DNA from: Mayamaea pseudoterrestris
Taxonomy: Eukaryota; Bacillariophyta; Bacillariophyceae; Sellaphorales; Sellaphoraceae
DNA length: 64,000 nucleotides
Direction of reading: 5' to 3'
Assembly: GCA_027923505.1 (NCBI GenBank)
Contig: BROI01000008.1
Coordinates: forward strand, 248,001 to 312,000
The position numbers and the translations under genes were made by a program. Below are positions 40,957 through 50,990 of the stretch, one piece after another (the first letter of the stretch is position 1; each line of letters opens with the position of its first letter). The notes below the pieces were generated by a model. The model did not search any database, was not told where the DNA came from, and worked only from the letters and a program-made list of their open reading frames with translations.

Positions 40957-42921
40957 ATGAAGATCAGAGGCAGATTTCTGGTCAAAGGCGACAAGCGCAA
41001 CGCAGAAGCAAATAACGAAGCCTCATCATTATTTCGCATTCTCGCATCAGACACATCCCTGTCCTTCTGGGGAGGTATTGATCCAGTGACTGCCATTATT
41101 GTCGATCAGACACATCCATTGGTCGGTGAATGTGTCACAGACACCATATTATGCCTTCCATCAGGTAGAGGATCATGCACAGCCTCACAAGTCCTGCTTG
41201 AGCTCATTCTAAACGACTTGGCACCACGAGCAATTGTCCTTCGAGACGTTGATGGATTGGCTTGCGTCGGAGCACTCATTGCGCAGGAAATATTCAATAA
41301 ACGAAACATGGATATAATTGTTATTGGTGTGCAAGGCTATGAGCTGCTGCTGCAGAGCGGAGCTGCTATTGGAGGCATTCTATCTAATGGAACTTTATCG
41401 TTGGGTGGAAATGAGGCAGCGGAGCACTCTAAGGAAACGTTAACGGAGGATGTGCCGATTCATCAAGATGTATATGGCAGCATTAATGTAAAATACAATA
41501 AACAGGAGACACAATTACTACAACGCTGCCATAATGATGCCGAACGAATGGCTCTCAGAGTCATATTTCAATACGCGCATCTTCTAAATTCTGGCAGTGA
41601 CCAGAGACAACAACTAGTCTCATACTTGAACATTGAAAACGCCCATATTGATGGATGTACCTACATTGGACCCGGAGGGCTCGAGTTCGTCCGTCGACTG
41701 GTGCAAGCTGGTGGAAAGGTGTGTGTTCCAACGACACTCAACGCTGTATCGACCGATCGTCGTCGTTGGCAGGCACTTCAAGTCCCAGCAGAACGAGCCA
41801 TGGCGTCCATTGCCCTAGGCGATGCCTATTTGGAGCTTGGATGTCAGCCAAGCTTTACCTGCGCGCCATATTTGCTGCCAAATACACCGACATTGGGTCA
41901 ACACATTGCGTGGGGCGAGAGCAACGCTGTTGTGTACGCCAACTCAGTGCTGGGAGCGCGCACAGAGAAACTGGCCGATTATCTGGACATTTGTTGCGCC
42001 ATTGCTGGAATTGTTCCAGCGGTTGGAGTCCACCTACCTAAAAATCGTCGACCGCAGGTCTTGCTGGATGCAAGGCAGGTATTGGCCAAGTTGGTCGGAG
42101 ATGGTCACGTCCAAAACTTTGATTTGCTGTTTCCGATCCTCGGTCATTTATGCGGATCGCTATCTGACGGCAAGGTTCCACTTTTGACGGGACTCGAACC
42201 TTTAAAAGACCGTGTAACTGTGGATCACATGAAAGCGTTATGTGCAGCCTATGGTACCACTGGCTCATCACCGCTCATTCATGTCGCTGGCGTGACACCT
42301 GAAGCGTGCGACCCTGCAACAATCGATGAGCTAAAAAATGCGTGTACCATATTTTATACGGTCACCGAACGAGATGTATTCAATACGTTTCAAACACTTG
42401 ACTCGCATACCGGAATAGATGAGGACATTCAACTAATTGCATTAGGCAATCCGCACCTTTCTATTGCGGAATGTGCGACACTTGCCAATCTCATTAGCGC
42501 GCATGGCGACACGAAACACTCTAGCGTTCGCGTCGTTGCATGCCTATCGCGGTCAGTGTATGAGCAAGCACAAGTTATGGGGTATGTATCTGTCATGGCG
42601 ACTTTTGGTGTCGAATTCATTAATGATACTTGCTGGTGCATGTTATTGGACGCGCCGCTGATACCAGCGGATACAAACGCCAAAATCCTCTGCAATAGCG
42701 GTAAGTATGCTCACTATGGACCGGGCTTGACCAACAGGGCCTTTCGATTTGGAAGCATGAGTGACTGCATTCAAACAGCAAGAAGTGGATCGTACGTTAA
42801 GCATTCGCTTCGCACACGGAATGCTACAAACGTAGGGTTAACGTTGTTCCCAAGAGTACAAAAACGAAGCGTCGTGTCGCGCGCCTTTCCGTACCTGAAC
42901 AGGTTTCTTTTACGGAGATAA
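40957..42921 (+). CDS. Aconitase X, small and large domains fused
   Basis: 654 aa without introns. The N-terminal ~150 residues equal the AcnX small (swivel) subunit: LSFWGGIDPVTAIIVDQTHP and LPSGRGSCTASQVLLELI, including the flexible Gly-Ser loop. A linker precedes the large AcnX domain (formerly DUF521), from about 180: CHNDAERMALRVIFQYAHLL, GGKVCVPTTLNAVS, ELGCQPSFTCAPYLL, GQHIAWGESNAVVYANSVLG, IPAVGVHLPK-like stretch and, near the end, CNSGKYAHYGPGLT. AcnX enzymes dehydrate cis-3-hydroxy-L-proline, trans-3-hydroxy-L-proline-type substrates or, in some archaea, mevalonate 5-phosphate. The fused arrangement is known in eukaryotes; prokaryotes often keep two genes. Cys residues suited to an Fe-S cluster are present. 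The substrate here cannot be read from sequence. Confidence 0.9.
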   Translation: MKIRGRFLVKGDKRNAEANNEASSLFRILASDTSLSFWGGIDPVTAIIVDQTHPLVGECVTDTILCLPSGRGSCTASQVLLELILNDLAPRAIVLRDVDGLACVGALIAQEIFNKRNMDIIVIGVQGYELLLQSGAAIGGILSNGTLSLGGNEAAEHSKETLTEDVPIHQDVYGSINVKYNKQETQLLQRCHNDAERMALRVIFQYAHLLNSGSDQRQQLVSYLNIENAHIDGCTYIGPGGLEFVRRLVQAGGKVCVPTTLNAVSTDRRRWQALQVPAERAMASIALGDAYLELGCQPSFTCAPYLLPNTPTLGQHIAWGESNAVVYANSVLGARTEKLADYLDICCAIAGIVPAVGVHLPKNRRPQVLLDARQVLAKLVGDGHVQNFDLLFPILGHLCGSLSDGKVPLLTGLEPLKDRVTVDHMKALCAAYGTTGSSPLIHVAGVTPEACDPATIDELKNACTIFYTVTERDVFNTFQTLDSHTGIDEDIQLIALGNPHLSIAECATLANLISAHGDTKHSSVRVVACLSRSVYEQAQVMGYVSVMATFGVEFINDTCWCMLLDAPLIPADTNAKILCNSGKYAHYGPGLTNRAFRFGSMSDCIQTARSGSYVKHSLRTRNATNVGLTLFPRVQKRSVVSRAFPYLNRFLLRR

Positions 42922-43068
42922 CATTTACTAAGCTCAAACGCTTATCAAGTTATTAGGTAACATTATCTATACTAATTCATCCCCCTGCACCCAATACCTT
43001 CAGGCCTCATTGCTGTTTCTTGTCGAAATGCTTTGCATGCAACATCCAAAAAATATAACAGAGCATTA

Positions 43069-44463
43069 TTAAGATGCCCAAGGAGCCGACAGTTCTCGCT
43101 GCATCTTTCCGTCTCGTCCTGCGATAAGGACCTTGTCTCCCACGACGCGAGCATCCGGGATGCGGAACGTCCACAATCGTCTAACTCTTTCATCCTTGTC
43201 CAGGGCGAACGCCGATAGCTTGTTGTTGATCCAATCCCAGTGCATCCGCGAGCGAGTCCTATCACCACACAGAGCAAACCATTCTTGCTTCTTGCCCTCT
43301 GGTGCCCACCAAGGAGCATCAAACGTGAAGGAGTTGCCCGGCATGGTAAACCCATTCGGTACTGGCCCGCAAAAATTATCGCGCCCAGTCTCAACTGCAT
43401 TCTCCATTAAGACCGTGGCATGCGCCACAAATCGATCGCGAATTTCATAAGGCTTGACATGGCCAGTGGCCACGCCACCCGCCAGCGTGGCAAGGCAAAT
43501 TGAAACAAACGTTCCCTTCCTATATTTTCGAATGGTCGAATCGTACTGTACTTCCATTTCTTCCAGAGCATCCTTTAACTTTTGACCACTGTAGAGCTCC
43601 GTGTTGTAGGACTCGCGAAGAGTCTGGAGCTGCGCCATGTATTTGGCGACTTGGGCGTCCATCTTGGCTTTTTGCGCCAGTTTAAAAACTTCATGCTCTT
43701 TCTTAGCAGTCTCGCATTCTGCTCTGGCCTTCTCCTCTGCCTTTTTAATCTCGGCCAAAGTCTCGGAAGTCTTTTTCAATGAACAGTTTAGCTGCAAAAT
43801 TAAAGTTGAGAAGTGTAAATGTGAGAGACAGAGACATGGCAATTCTTGGTTACAGCAGCAGATCTTCGAAAAACTTACATCGCGAATCTGATTGTCCTTC
43901 ATTTCGCCCTCCTTGACGCGTTTGCAAAGCTCTTTAGCTAGCTTTTCCAATGTCTTTTCCTTTTTGCGACGGATGAATCTTTCGCCTGTAACGTCAATGA
44001 GAGACTTCGCCAAACGTTCGCGCATCTGTTCCAAAAGCACCAACAATTCGTCATTTGACAGCTTCTGTAGCTCATCCTTGGGTGGAAGCAAATCATCTCT
44101 TTTAACACCCATATTGACGAATTGAACCGGCTTTCCTCCTTCCCCGCACATCGAATTGTCCGACGAATCGTCGTCGTCTTGCTCTTCTGTAGCACCTCCA
44201 CGTTTCGTCGCATCACGATGATCACGATCCTCTTGTTCACTGCTCACATCCGACACTGGAGCACCGACCGAATGCTCGTCATTGTTTTCGAACGACGACT
44301 CGTTCACGACAGTTGAAGTTTCCGTATCGTAGGTTTCATCGTCGCCGTGCTTCTTTTCCATTTTAAAATCAGGCCCAAGTTCCTCCAAGCGACGAAGCAT
44401 GGCATCAACATCTTGCGCACATCGAGCCTCAAACCAGGTTGATGATGTTGACTCGACGATCAT
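43069..44463 (-). CDS. Coiled-coil protein of unknown function (two exons)
   Basis: Exons 44463-43879 and 43791-43069 give 435 aa. The 87-nt intron (43878-43792, GTAAGT...TTTTGCAG) has canonical ends, a multiple-of-three length and no in-frame stop; reading through it adds 29 Cys/Leu/Ser-rich residues that break the coiled coil, so splicing is favoured (KDNQIRD/LNCSLKKTSETL). Order: acidic low-complexity N-terminus, helical middle (DELLVLLEQMRERLAKSL, EKTLEKLAKELCKRVKEG), coiled coil to ~280, and a C-terminal ~150-aa globular part with FCGPVPNGFTMPG, APWWAPEGKKQEWFALC and RVRRLWTFRIPDARVVG. The family is unknown to me. The ATG at 44463 is used; an upstream in-frame GTG at 44496 is not an ATG. 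Confidence 0.75.
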   Translation of the reverse strand: MIVESTSSTWFEARCAQDVDAMLRRLEELGPDFKMEKKHGDDETYDTETSTVVNESSFENNDEHSVGAPVSDVSSEQEDRDHRDATKRGGATEEQDDDDSSDNSMCGEGGKPVQFVNMGVKRDDLLPPKDELQKLSNDELLVLLEQMRERLAKSLIDVTGERFIRRKKEKTLEKLAKELCKRVKEGEMKDNQIRDVSFSKICCCNQELPCLCLSHLHFSTLILQLNCSLKKTSETLAEIKKAEEKARAECETAKKEHEVFKLAQKAKMDAQVAKYMAQLQTLRESYNTELYSGQKLKDALEEMEVQYDSTIRKYRKGTFVSICLATLAGGVATGHVKPYEIRDRFVAHATVLMENAVETGRDNFCGPVPNGFTMPGNSFTFDAPWWAPEGKKQEWFALCGDRTRSRMHWDWINNKLSAFALDKDERVRRLWTFRIPDARVVGDKVLIAGRDGKMQRELSAPWAS

Positions 44464-44824
44464 AGTTGTGTCTTTTGGCAATGTAGGTATAGACACGCCG
44501 GCGCACTAACAAGACAATCTGTTTTGCGAGGGAGGGAGACTCGCGCTGTCGGCGGTGATGGTGTGTTCGCCAAGCGGGGAGCAGAAGAAGCGAGGCTCTT
44601 TCGCGTGCCTCCTATTGCCACTTTTCATGATAATTGTGAGTCATTCGCTGCAACGTCAGTCAATTGATACGGATGACGTCATGAACAGGGTGACGTTCGC
44701 TGACAGGCATTAACCTGCAAAACCACTGCGATATGCGACAAGTTCCTGCCGACCACCGAGCTTCGCAGATTTATTTGGATCTCGTCCACTCGAGCTCCGC
44801 CGTACATACCAAGCAACTATCGTA
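44464..44824. promoter_or_regulatory. Divergent promoter region with TGACGT cluster
   Basis: 361 bases between divergent genes. It carries a perfect CRE palindrome TGACGTCA at 44674-44681 plus two half sites, ACGTCA at 44653 and TGACGT at 44691, within 45 bases. This is the classic bZIP recognition core; in Phaeodactylum tricornutum TGACGT-type elements mediate CO2/cAMP response of carbonic anhydrase genes. Whether these sites are used here is inference. Confidence 0.45.
44653..44696. promoter_or_regulatory. Cluster of three TGACGT/ACGTCA bZIP-type cores
   Basis: One full TGACGTCA (44674-44681) is flanked on the left by ACGTCA (from 44653) and on the right by TGACGT (from 44691). It lies about 150 bases upstream of the plus-strand methyltransferase start and 210 upstream of the minus-strand ATG. 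Confidence 0.45.
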
Positions 44825-46039
44825 ATGCCTCCAGCCAAGAGACAAATCCAAGTCGAAAATGAGGCGACACAAGACAAGAGAAGCAAGCCTCCACAGTACG
44901 GGCAGCAGGAATACTGGAACGTAAGATATCAAGCCGTCCTCCTCGATACAACAAAGAACAATTCGCCTCCTGACAACACCGAGGCTGTTGATGCACCCTT
45001 GCCGTACCACGAATGGTATTTTACATACGATGAGTTGAGACCCATTTTGTTACCACTTCTGTTTGGCGCTCAAAGTCATCTCCTTTTGGGCGATGGGAAC
45101 GAGGATGATGTAGAGCAAAAGGTATCAGGAACAGATGCTGCGTCGGAGTCGGAGAATATGGAGACTGAGAGGGATGGGCGTCAAACGACGGCTGGACCAG
45201 ACAATTTAACAAAGACAAGTGGAGTGGAAGAAGAATACAAAGAAGAAGGATTAGAGGATGAAGACAGCGATGCTTATTATGACGATTATGATGACGACGA
45301 AGATGAAGAGGAGTCAGCGACACGACCTGGGCTGGTTGGCAAAAGCCCAATTACCATTCTGGAGGTCGGTTGCGGCGACCGTCCGCTTGGAGCCGCTCTT
45401 GCGAATGAGCTTAAGACTCACCTACATGGCGAAAAATCTGACTTGCCGGTTTCGGCTGCTTCTTTTAAAAGTATTATCTGCTCCGACTACAGTCCAATTG
45501 TCATTGATGTGATGAGGAAGGAGCACATAACATCCTTTACAAACAGCAGCGTTCAAAGTAGAGACGAGAGTAAAACTATTTCTGTCGGCGGCATTCCTTT
45601 GCAATTTGAAGTTTTGGATGCAGCGGCACTTCCATATCCGTCCAACAGCATCAATCTGGTGCTCGAAAAGGGAACAATCGATGCTGTCTTGTCGGATGAA
45701 ACGAATGGCGAGAAGAACGCGATTCAAATCATGTCGGAATGCGCCAGGGTCGTTATGAAAGGAGGTTACATTCTTCTCGCTTCCCATCTTAACGCACATT
45801 TTCCTTCCGGTCTTTCGTGGCTCGAAACAATCATCTTTACCGGACTCAAGCAAGGAGATTCTTTATGCGAGTGGTCGATTGAAGTGCATGGCAAGGAAGA
45901 TGTTAATGGAGCGGACAATGTGAGCGACGATGGTGTTTCTATTGAAGCAACAGGGCCGGCTGTATATATTATTTCCAAGCATGCTTCCGCTGATGGGCCA
46001 CAGAAAGAAACCGTTCCTGTGCAATTTTTTGGTTACTAG
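44825..46039 (+). CDS. EEF1AKMT4/METTL13-like class I methyltransferase
   Basis: 404 aa, no introns. Family features: a YWNVRY start (about 30-35) and EWYFTYDELRPILLPLL, SAM motif I ILEVGCGDRPLGAAL (~176), the D-Y-S pocket residue segment IICSDYSPIVIDVMRKEH, a DAAALPYPSNSINLVLEKGTI block, DAVLSDE, and ARVVMKGGYILLASH. This wording matches the EEF1AKMT4/METTL13 group, which methylates lysines or the N-terminus of elongation factor eEF1A. An insert of about 75 acidic residues (roughly 90-165, rich in Glu/Asp/Ser) separates the start from motif I; human EEF1AKMT4 is ~255 aa and lacks it. The exact target is inferred from the family only. Confidence 0.85.
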   Translation: MPPAKRQIQVENEATQDKRSKPPQYGQQEYWNVRYQAVLLDTTKNNSPPDNTEAVDAPLPYHEWYFTYDELRPILLPLLFGAQSHLLLGDGNEDDVEQKVSGTDAASESENMETERDGRQTTAGPDNLTKTSGVEEEYKEEGLEDEDSDAYYDDYDDDEDEEESATRPGLVGKSPITILEVGCGDRPLGAALANELKTHLHGEKSDLPVSAASFKSIICSDYSPIVIDVMRKEHITSFTNSSVQSRDESKTISVGGIPLQFEVLDAAALPYPSNSINLVLEKGTIDAVLSDETNGEKNAIQIMSECARVVMKGGYILLASHLNAHFPSGLSWLETIIFTGLKQGDSLCEWSIEVHGKEDVNGADNVSDDGVSIEATGPAVYIISKHASADGPQKETVPVQFFGY

Positions 46040-46171
46040 AAGCAAACGTAACGATTACTCTTAATTTCGAATCACGCTTTTTATTGCTACTGAATCATAT
46101 CGATATTTATCGAAAAAGCAGCACTTGTTCTGTGCGGAGAATAGCGCGGCCTCAGCAAACACCACAAAGAT

Positions 46172-48373
46172 TCACCAATCCCTCTTCAGTTCGATCGTCT
46201 TGCCAAGTCTCCCAGGTCGCAGCAATGCTGGGTCGATCAACGAAGAATCGTGCGTGATGCCAATGACAGCGATGCCACCATCAAATCTAGGACCAAACTG
46301 TTCCACGCCATCGAGCTCGACTAATAATGTCGAAAGAATCCGGTCTAGTGTTCCCTCTGTAGTTGTGTCATGACCTCGCACCGCCGCAATATTTTCAATC
46401 GCATCCATGATTAAAATGCACGGAGCCGCCTTGCGGGCGCAATCAAACAGCTTGCGAACGGCGTGCTCTGACCCTCCGACTTCTTTGTGAATGAGCGAAG
46501 TGCAAGAAACGTCCAATACCTTGATCGAGGACTTCAGTAGGGCAGCGTATCGGCAGCATTGGTACGCAACAAAGGTCTTGCCGCTCATGGGCGCACCAGT
46601 CAACAGCACTCCTCCGCATGTAAATTTTCGAGATGAATTTGTACCCGAACAGTCCATTAACTCACGAAACTCTCTGGATCTGCAAAGCGGAACAACAATT
46701 GATCCCTCCAGTTCATTCCAAGCGCGTCTTGCCGTATCGCCTTTTAGCTCGTTTTCAAACCGACTTGAATCATTATGGGTATGTGGCGCAATGGGAGAAA
46801 GCAAGTCTACAGAAGTCAAGAAACGCACGTCCATGATATCGTCCAACAGGCTGCTTTTCAAAGAAGCTGGAACCGCAGCGGACAGCTTTTTGTGAAGTAA
46901 CTGCAGCTTCACGAACGCGGCCGATGAGTGACAGGGCTGCTTTGCCGATGATATCACGACTTGTCGACAAAGTTGAGTAATTTCGGCGTAAGATTTACCA
47001 ACCGTTGCTTCGACCAGTGAATTCAATAGGACTTGTACCTCACTCTTGCATCCGCCTTCGACCGCGGAGACAACAAAGAGCTCACTTAACAAGTGTCTTC
47101 GCTCGTCTTCGCTGGGTGTATCAATACGAAGGACGCAATCGCATCGACTCGTCATTGCCTCGGAACGCACAGTAGAGAAAGAAACTACCAAAATGGTTGA
47201 ATTGACGCCTGTCAGATGCCTGATTGCATCCAAGAAAACGAGTAAAACTGATTGCAGTCGGGCGCTAGCATGATTCTCGTTGTCATCCCGACGAAGCAAG
47301 TGTTCCACGTCGTCGAGCAAAATAGCTTTCCGACCTCGACGGTCGCAGACAGCCCCAAAAAGTGAGAGAAGATTGTTCTCTGCATCACCGACCGACCTTC
47401 CAAGTATATCGAGGGGCAATCGCGGTCTCACCACTAAACAAGAAAACGCGTCAGACGCCGGCAAGTAAATGTTCTTAAGCAAACCACTTTAATGAGACTT
47501 ACCAAAAACACCAGCTTTACCAAACTTCTGCTCCAAATATTCGCAAAGAAAAGTCTTTCCAGAGCCCGCTTCGCCAACAATGAGTACACTAGCAAACATG
47601 GGTGCGTCAACCTTGAGGAAGGTGTCGGCAATCTCATATATTGAAGTGGCATTCGCAATGTTCAGGTCACTTGATGTATAGTGGCACGTATCATCACTGC
47701 CTGTACTTTTAACCGAGATTGTGCTATGATTCGGAGACTGTTGGCCTTGAGCAGCAGAAGAAATGAATCGATCCTTGTCAATGAGAACTTTCGATGTGTG
47801 CCCCTGAACCAATGTCGCCTGTAAATCGAGTTGTTCAATGACTTGGCGACGAGACATAACTTGTATGAATAAAGCAATTTGCTCTATGGCATGTTTTGAA
47901 TTATGATTCGTCAAGTAGATGGCGTCGAGACTGCCTTGCAGAGCCTTCAGTATCCGTGATTCGCGCTGCAGTTGTTGCAACACCATCCCAATTAATGACA
48001 TGGCCAAAAGTACTTGATCGCGATGGCTGGCCAAATCGACCTCATCCGCTGATTGCAACTCAGTTTGTAATGCCAAAACATCTGAAATCTCTTTTTGATG
48101 ATTACGTCCAAGAATGAGTAGATGGCTTCGAAGGTCCGTCAAATCTTCTTCCAGGGTAGCGAGTCTGTTGGAATCAGTAGGATCATTTGCTGACGTTTCT
48201 ATTGCGAGAAGTCTGGTGTCCTGCATCTGTATGTTGACACGTTTCGCAGTTGAAATGATGGCTTTTCGACTGGAAGTGTCGCTGTCCTCATCGGCCCAAT
48301 GCAATAGCACATCGAGTATTGAGTCGATTAGTGCCGAGAATCCGTCGTGATCCATCGATTCTTGCTGCTGCAT
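46172..48373 (-). CDS. Divergent two-module AAA ATPase (two exons)
   Basis: Exons 48373-47503 and 47433-46172 join across a 69-nt intron (GTAAGT...TTTAG) to give 710 aa. The N-terminal ~240 residues are helical and unrecognised. Module D1 has Walker A GEAGSGKT (~266) and, in exon 2, a Walker B-like AILLDDVEHLL. Module D2 has Walker A GAPMSGKT, Walker B-like CILIMDAIENI, and an SRH-like end DPALLRPGRLGKTIEL of the CDC48/SPATA5/NVL style. Odd points: the catalytic Glu normally following the Walker B Asp is Asp in D1 and Ala in D2, and the protein stops at KRDW right after D2, so the helical lid is missing. It may therefore bind ATP with little hydrolysis. NSF, PEX1/6 and CDC48 were considered; none fits whole. 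132 bases separate it from the convergent methyltransferase gene. Confidence 0.8.
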
Positions 48374-48619
48374 TGTCTATATAAGTCTTTTGGAAGGCGT
48401 GTGATATAATAGAGGTACGAGTACACGTAATTGTGGTGCGCAACATGAAAAATGAGCGCATGATGATGGCGTCGCTGAATGCTTTGAACCGGTGAGACAT
48501 CTATGCCGCGACAGCGCGGATGAACCGTGCGCCGTTGCGCCAAGGCACAGAGGCAGATTATATTATGCTCGATTCATTCCAACCTTTGCAAATTCTTACA
48601 GTTGACCTAACAGCATCTC

Positions 48620-50449
48620 ATGTCGGAACGAGCAGTAGATGAAGTGTTCACCAAAAAACATCCCGCGATGGACGACTGCCAAGAAGAACAGGAAGATTCT
48701 CAGCAAAGAAAACGCGCCCATTTGGACGTTGAAGCGACAGCTAGCGTTGGAGACGTGACGGTCAACTATTGCTGGCTCGATGCCGGTCTTATTGACGTTG
48801 AATCGGGACGCAACTACCATGAGGCTATTCGATTGACGGTGGGTAGTGGTCTTGTTGTTGACTCCTTTAATGTTCATCGAGGTGACGTTGTGAGATTGAA
48901 TGCCGAGCAAGGAGCGGCGGAGGACGGAAGTGACGTTTGGATGTGTAAAGTAATCAAGCTATGGGATGATGGGGATACTGTTGCGTTCCGTGGATTGTGG
49001 TTGTTCAGTAGAGACGAAATCAATCAATATACTGGACCTTGGGGCGGGATTTTGTCCAAGTCGGGGCTCGTTAAGAAAATGCGATCCAAGGAATGCGTCT
49101 TGAGCGATCGCGGCGACGATAATGACATCGGATCCATTCTAAGCGTTGTCAAGCCTGTGCATCAAATCCCAGGATATGGGATCGATGTCCCTCGTGGCTC
49201 GGTTCTGTGCCGTTATAGAATTGAGACGATGGACTCGCCTTGGATGCTTTTTGAATATCGAGGCGAGTCGGTCGACCGCGCGGATGACCATAATACTGAT
49301 GAACCGACACTGACGAACGATACCTTGGATGACGACCACTCTTCTGCGTCTTCCTCAGGCGAACGTTCAACTTTTAGTGATCAAGTGCGAATTGAAGGAG
49401 AAGGCAGTAACCTGCGTGGGTACGTTGAGTATAGTCTTCCCGTTGTCGAGCAAGCAAAAGTCCTCTCACTCCTCATTACTTCGTGGTCCAGTGACATTCA
49501 AATTGGTCCAAAATTCCAGGTTGATGTTCCGCCGTTTAGTCCTGGTGCTCCATACAATCCGACATCGGGCCGAAAACCGCAGCTCGTCTGGAGAGCCGAC
49601 TCAATTTCGGACGATGCTCTGCATTCATTCCTTAAACAGCTGTCAATGGTTCTTAATGATTATCTGGAAAAACATGGCCTGACCACTCTAGATGGCCCTC
49701 CTTATACTCCGTTGCCTATCGACAAGGCTGAAGCCTTCATGGCAGAGTTGAACGTCGACAGGCTATATCCCTCGCATATGAGTAGTGCGTCGAGTTTGAC
49801 GCTGAAACAAAGCGGATTGCTCAAGGAATGTGACATTGACGCCGCTCTACAATTCCTACACGAGCATGGTTATAACATTGAAAAAGCGCTTGACGCAATT
49901 AAGACTGACCTATCCAAGGTCACTAATGGTTGGACTAGGACGGAAAAGAACATCTTTAACGACGGTTATCGGCAGGAGCAGGGCGTCATTCGCAACATTG
50001 CAAAGCTCTTTCAACCAATGAAGACGCACAAGGATGTGATAGACTACTGGTATCGATTTAAGATATCGGACCAATTTCGCTTGTACCAGGAGCGGAAACG
50101 CGAACAAGCCATTCGAATGATTGAGTGCATCGAGACTCGTCGATTCCACGAGTTCACGCTTAGCGCACCGCGTGTCGAACAGAGTAGTGGACACCAAGCG
50201 AAGGATGCGCATTGGTCGGAAACGAGTACAGCCGAAATTGCCTCGGCTTCGGACGAGCGCCGTCAAGTGGCTAAAACATTGCTGTTGGATATCACTGAAC
50301 GAATGGGCAGCTCAATCATGGCGGAAATTGCTGCTGTACTCCGCGAGCTGCATGAGAGCTACGACGTCAAGTTGAAGAAGCACTTATTTACTTTGCTGGT
50401 TGGTCAACCTGAGTTGCAGCAACGCATTCTTGAGTTTGTGCCAAAGTAG
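48620..50449 (+). CDS. BAH-ELM2-SANT chromatin protein
   Basis: 609 aa, single exon, ATG at 48620. A BAH-like domain at about 45-200 (VTVNYCWLDAG, VHRGDVVRLNAEQG, VWMCKVIKLWDDG, AFRGLWLFSRDEI, SVLCRYRIE) is followed by an ELM2 signature at about 255-306 (GYVEYSLPV, IQIGPKFQVDVPPF) and a SANT/Myb-like domain at about 433-482 (GWTRTEKNIFNDGYRQEQG, IAKLFQPMKTHKDVIDYWYRF). BAH-ELM2-SANT is the order of MTA-type subunits of histone deacetylase complexes, where ELM2-SANT recruits HDAC and BAH binds nucleosomes. The GATA finger of animal MTA proteins is not seen. The first 45 residues are acidic with a basic nuclear signal (QQRKRAH). A transcriptional co-repressor role is inferred. Confidence 0.88.
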   Translation: MSERAVDEVFTKKHPAMDDCQEEQEDSQQRKRAHLDVEATASVGDVTVNYCWLDAGLIDVESGRNYHEAIRLTVGSGLVVDSFNVHRGDVVRLNAEQGAAEDGSDVWMCKVIKLWDDGDTVAFRGLWLFSRDEINQYTGPWGGILSKSGLVKKMRSKECVLSDRGDDNDIGSILSVVKPVHQIPGYGIDVPRGSVLCRYRIETMDSPWMLFEYRGESVDRADDHNTDEPTLTNDTLDDDHSSASSSGERSTFSDQVRIEGEGSNLRGYVEYSLPVVEQAKVLSLLITSWSSDIQIGPKFQVDVPPFSPGAPYNPTSGRKPQLVWRADSISDDALHSFLKQLSMVLNDYLEKHGLTTLDGPPYTPLPIDKAEAFMAELNVDRLYPSHMSSASSLTLKQSGLLKECDIDAALQFLHEHGYNIEKALDAIKTDLSKVTNGWTRTEKNIFNDGYRQEQGVIRNIAKLFQPMKTHKDVIDYWYRFKISDQFRLYQERKREQAIRMIECIETRRFHEFTLSAPRVEQSSGHQAKDAHWSETSTAEIASASDERRQVAKTLLLDITERMGSSIMAEIAAVLRELHESYDVKLKKHLFTLLVGQPELQQRILEFVPK

Positions 50450-50990
50450 TTGGATGACAGCAATAAAGCTTATTGATATTACAATGTTTATTCTTTGATA
50501 GCTGACGAAAGTAGTTTTGGTCATATTAACAGTAAGTTTGATTTCAGCTCAGCGTTCTCCAAAGCCGGTCATAGAACTCTCGTTTGCCGCCTTCGGCAAA
50601 AGCCACTATTGTTGGCTTTGCAATTGTACATCAGACGGCGTGAGTGGGCAGCGGCAAATATGGTTGTACAAGTCGACAATTATAATCGGAAGGTTTCGAT
50701 GGCTTGCAAAAAAGAGGTGATAACCCCCGATCTTCCCTGGCAACAGCGATGGATACGTCCAATTTGGAAGTTACGTCTGTTTCCCATGCTCCATTTCCTT
50801 TAGACTTCAATCTGGGTTCGCACAGAACACGCCGGATAGATGTTGCAATCATTAGTGACCTCGGAGTGGGCAGCCGAATGAACTAATTATCGGCAATGGC
50901 TTGGCTCGGAGCAATGCCGAAAAGAGTTCTCCCAATTCCATTCTTGCGAGCTTTCCTTGTCACAACGATCCGAATTGTGAATAAATTATA
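50450..50990. other. Gene-poor flank
   Basis: About 540 bases downstream of the BAH-ELM2-SANT gene and before the copia fossil. A 103-codon plus-strand frame (50495-50803, non-ATG start) and a minus-strand frame (50631-50852) have no recognisable product. Nothing else is seen. Confidence 0.3.

Noticed and set aside
46040-46171. Possible extra 3' exon for the AAA gene
   Set aside because: A GT...AG pair can be drawn, but joining it creates a stop at the junction, so it adds nothing.
49101-49110. GCGATCGC octamer (HIP1-like)
   Set aside because: A single copy in the window, inside a coding region; no enrichment.
50495-50803. Plus-strand frame after the BAH-ELM2-SANT gene
   Set aside because: Non-ATG start, no recognisable domain, competing frame on the other strand.
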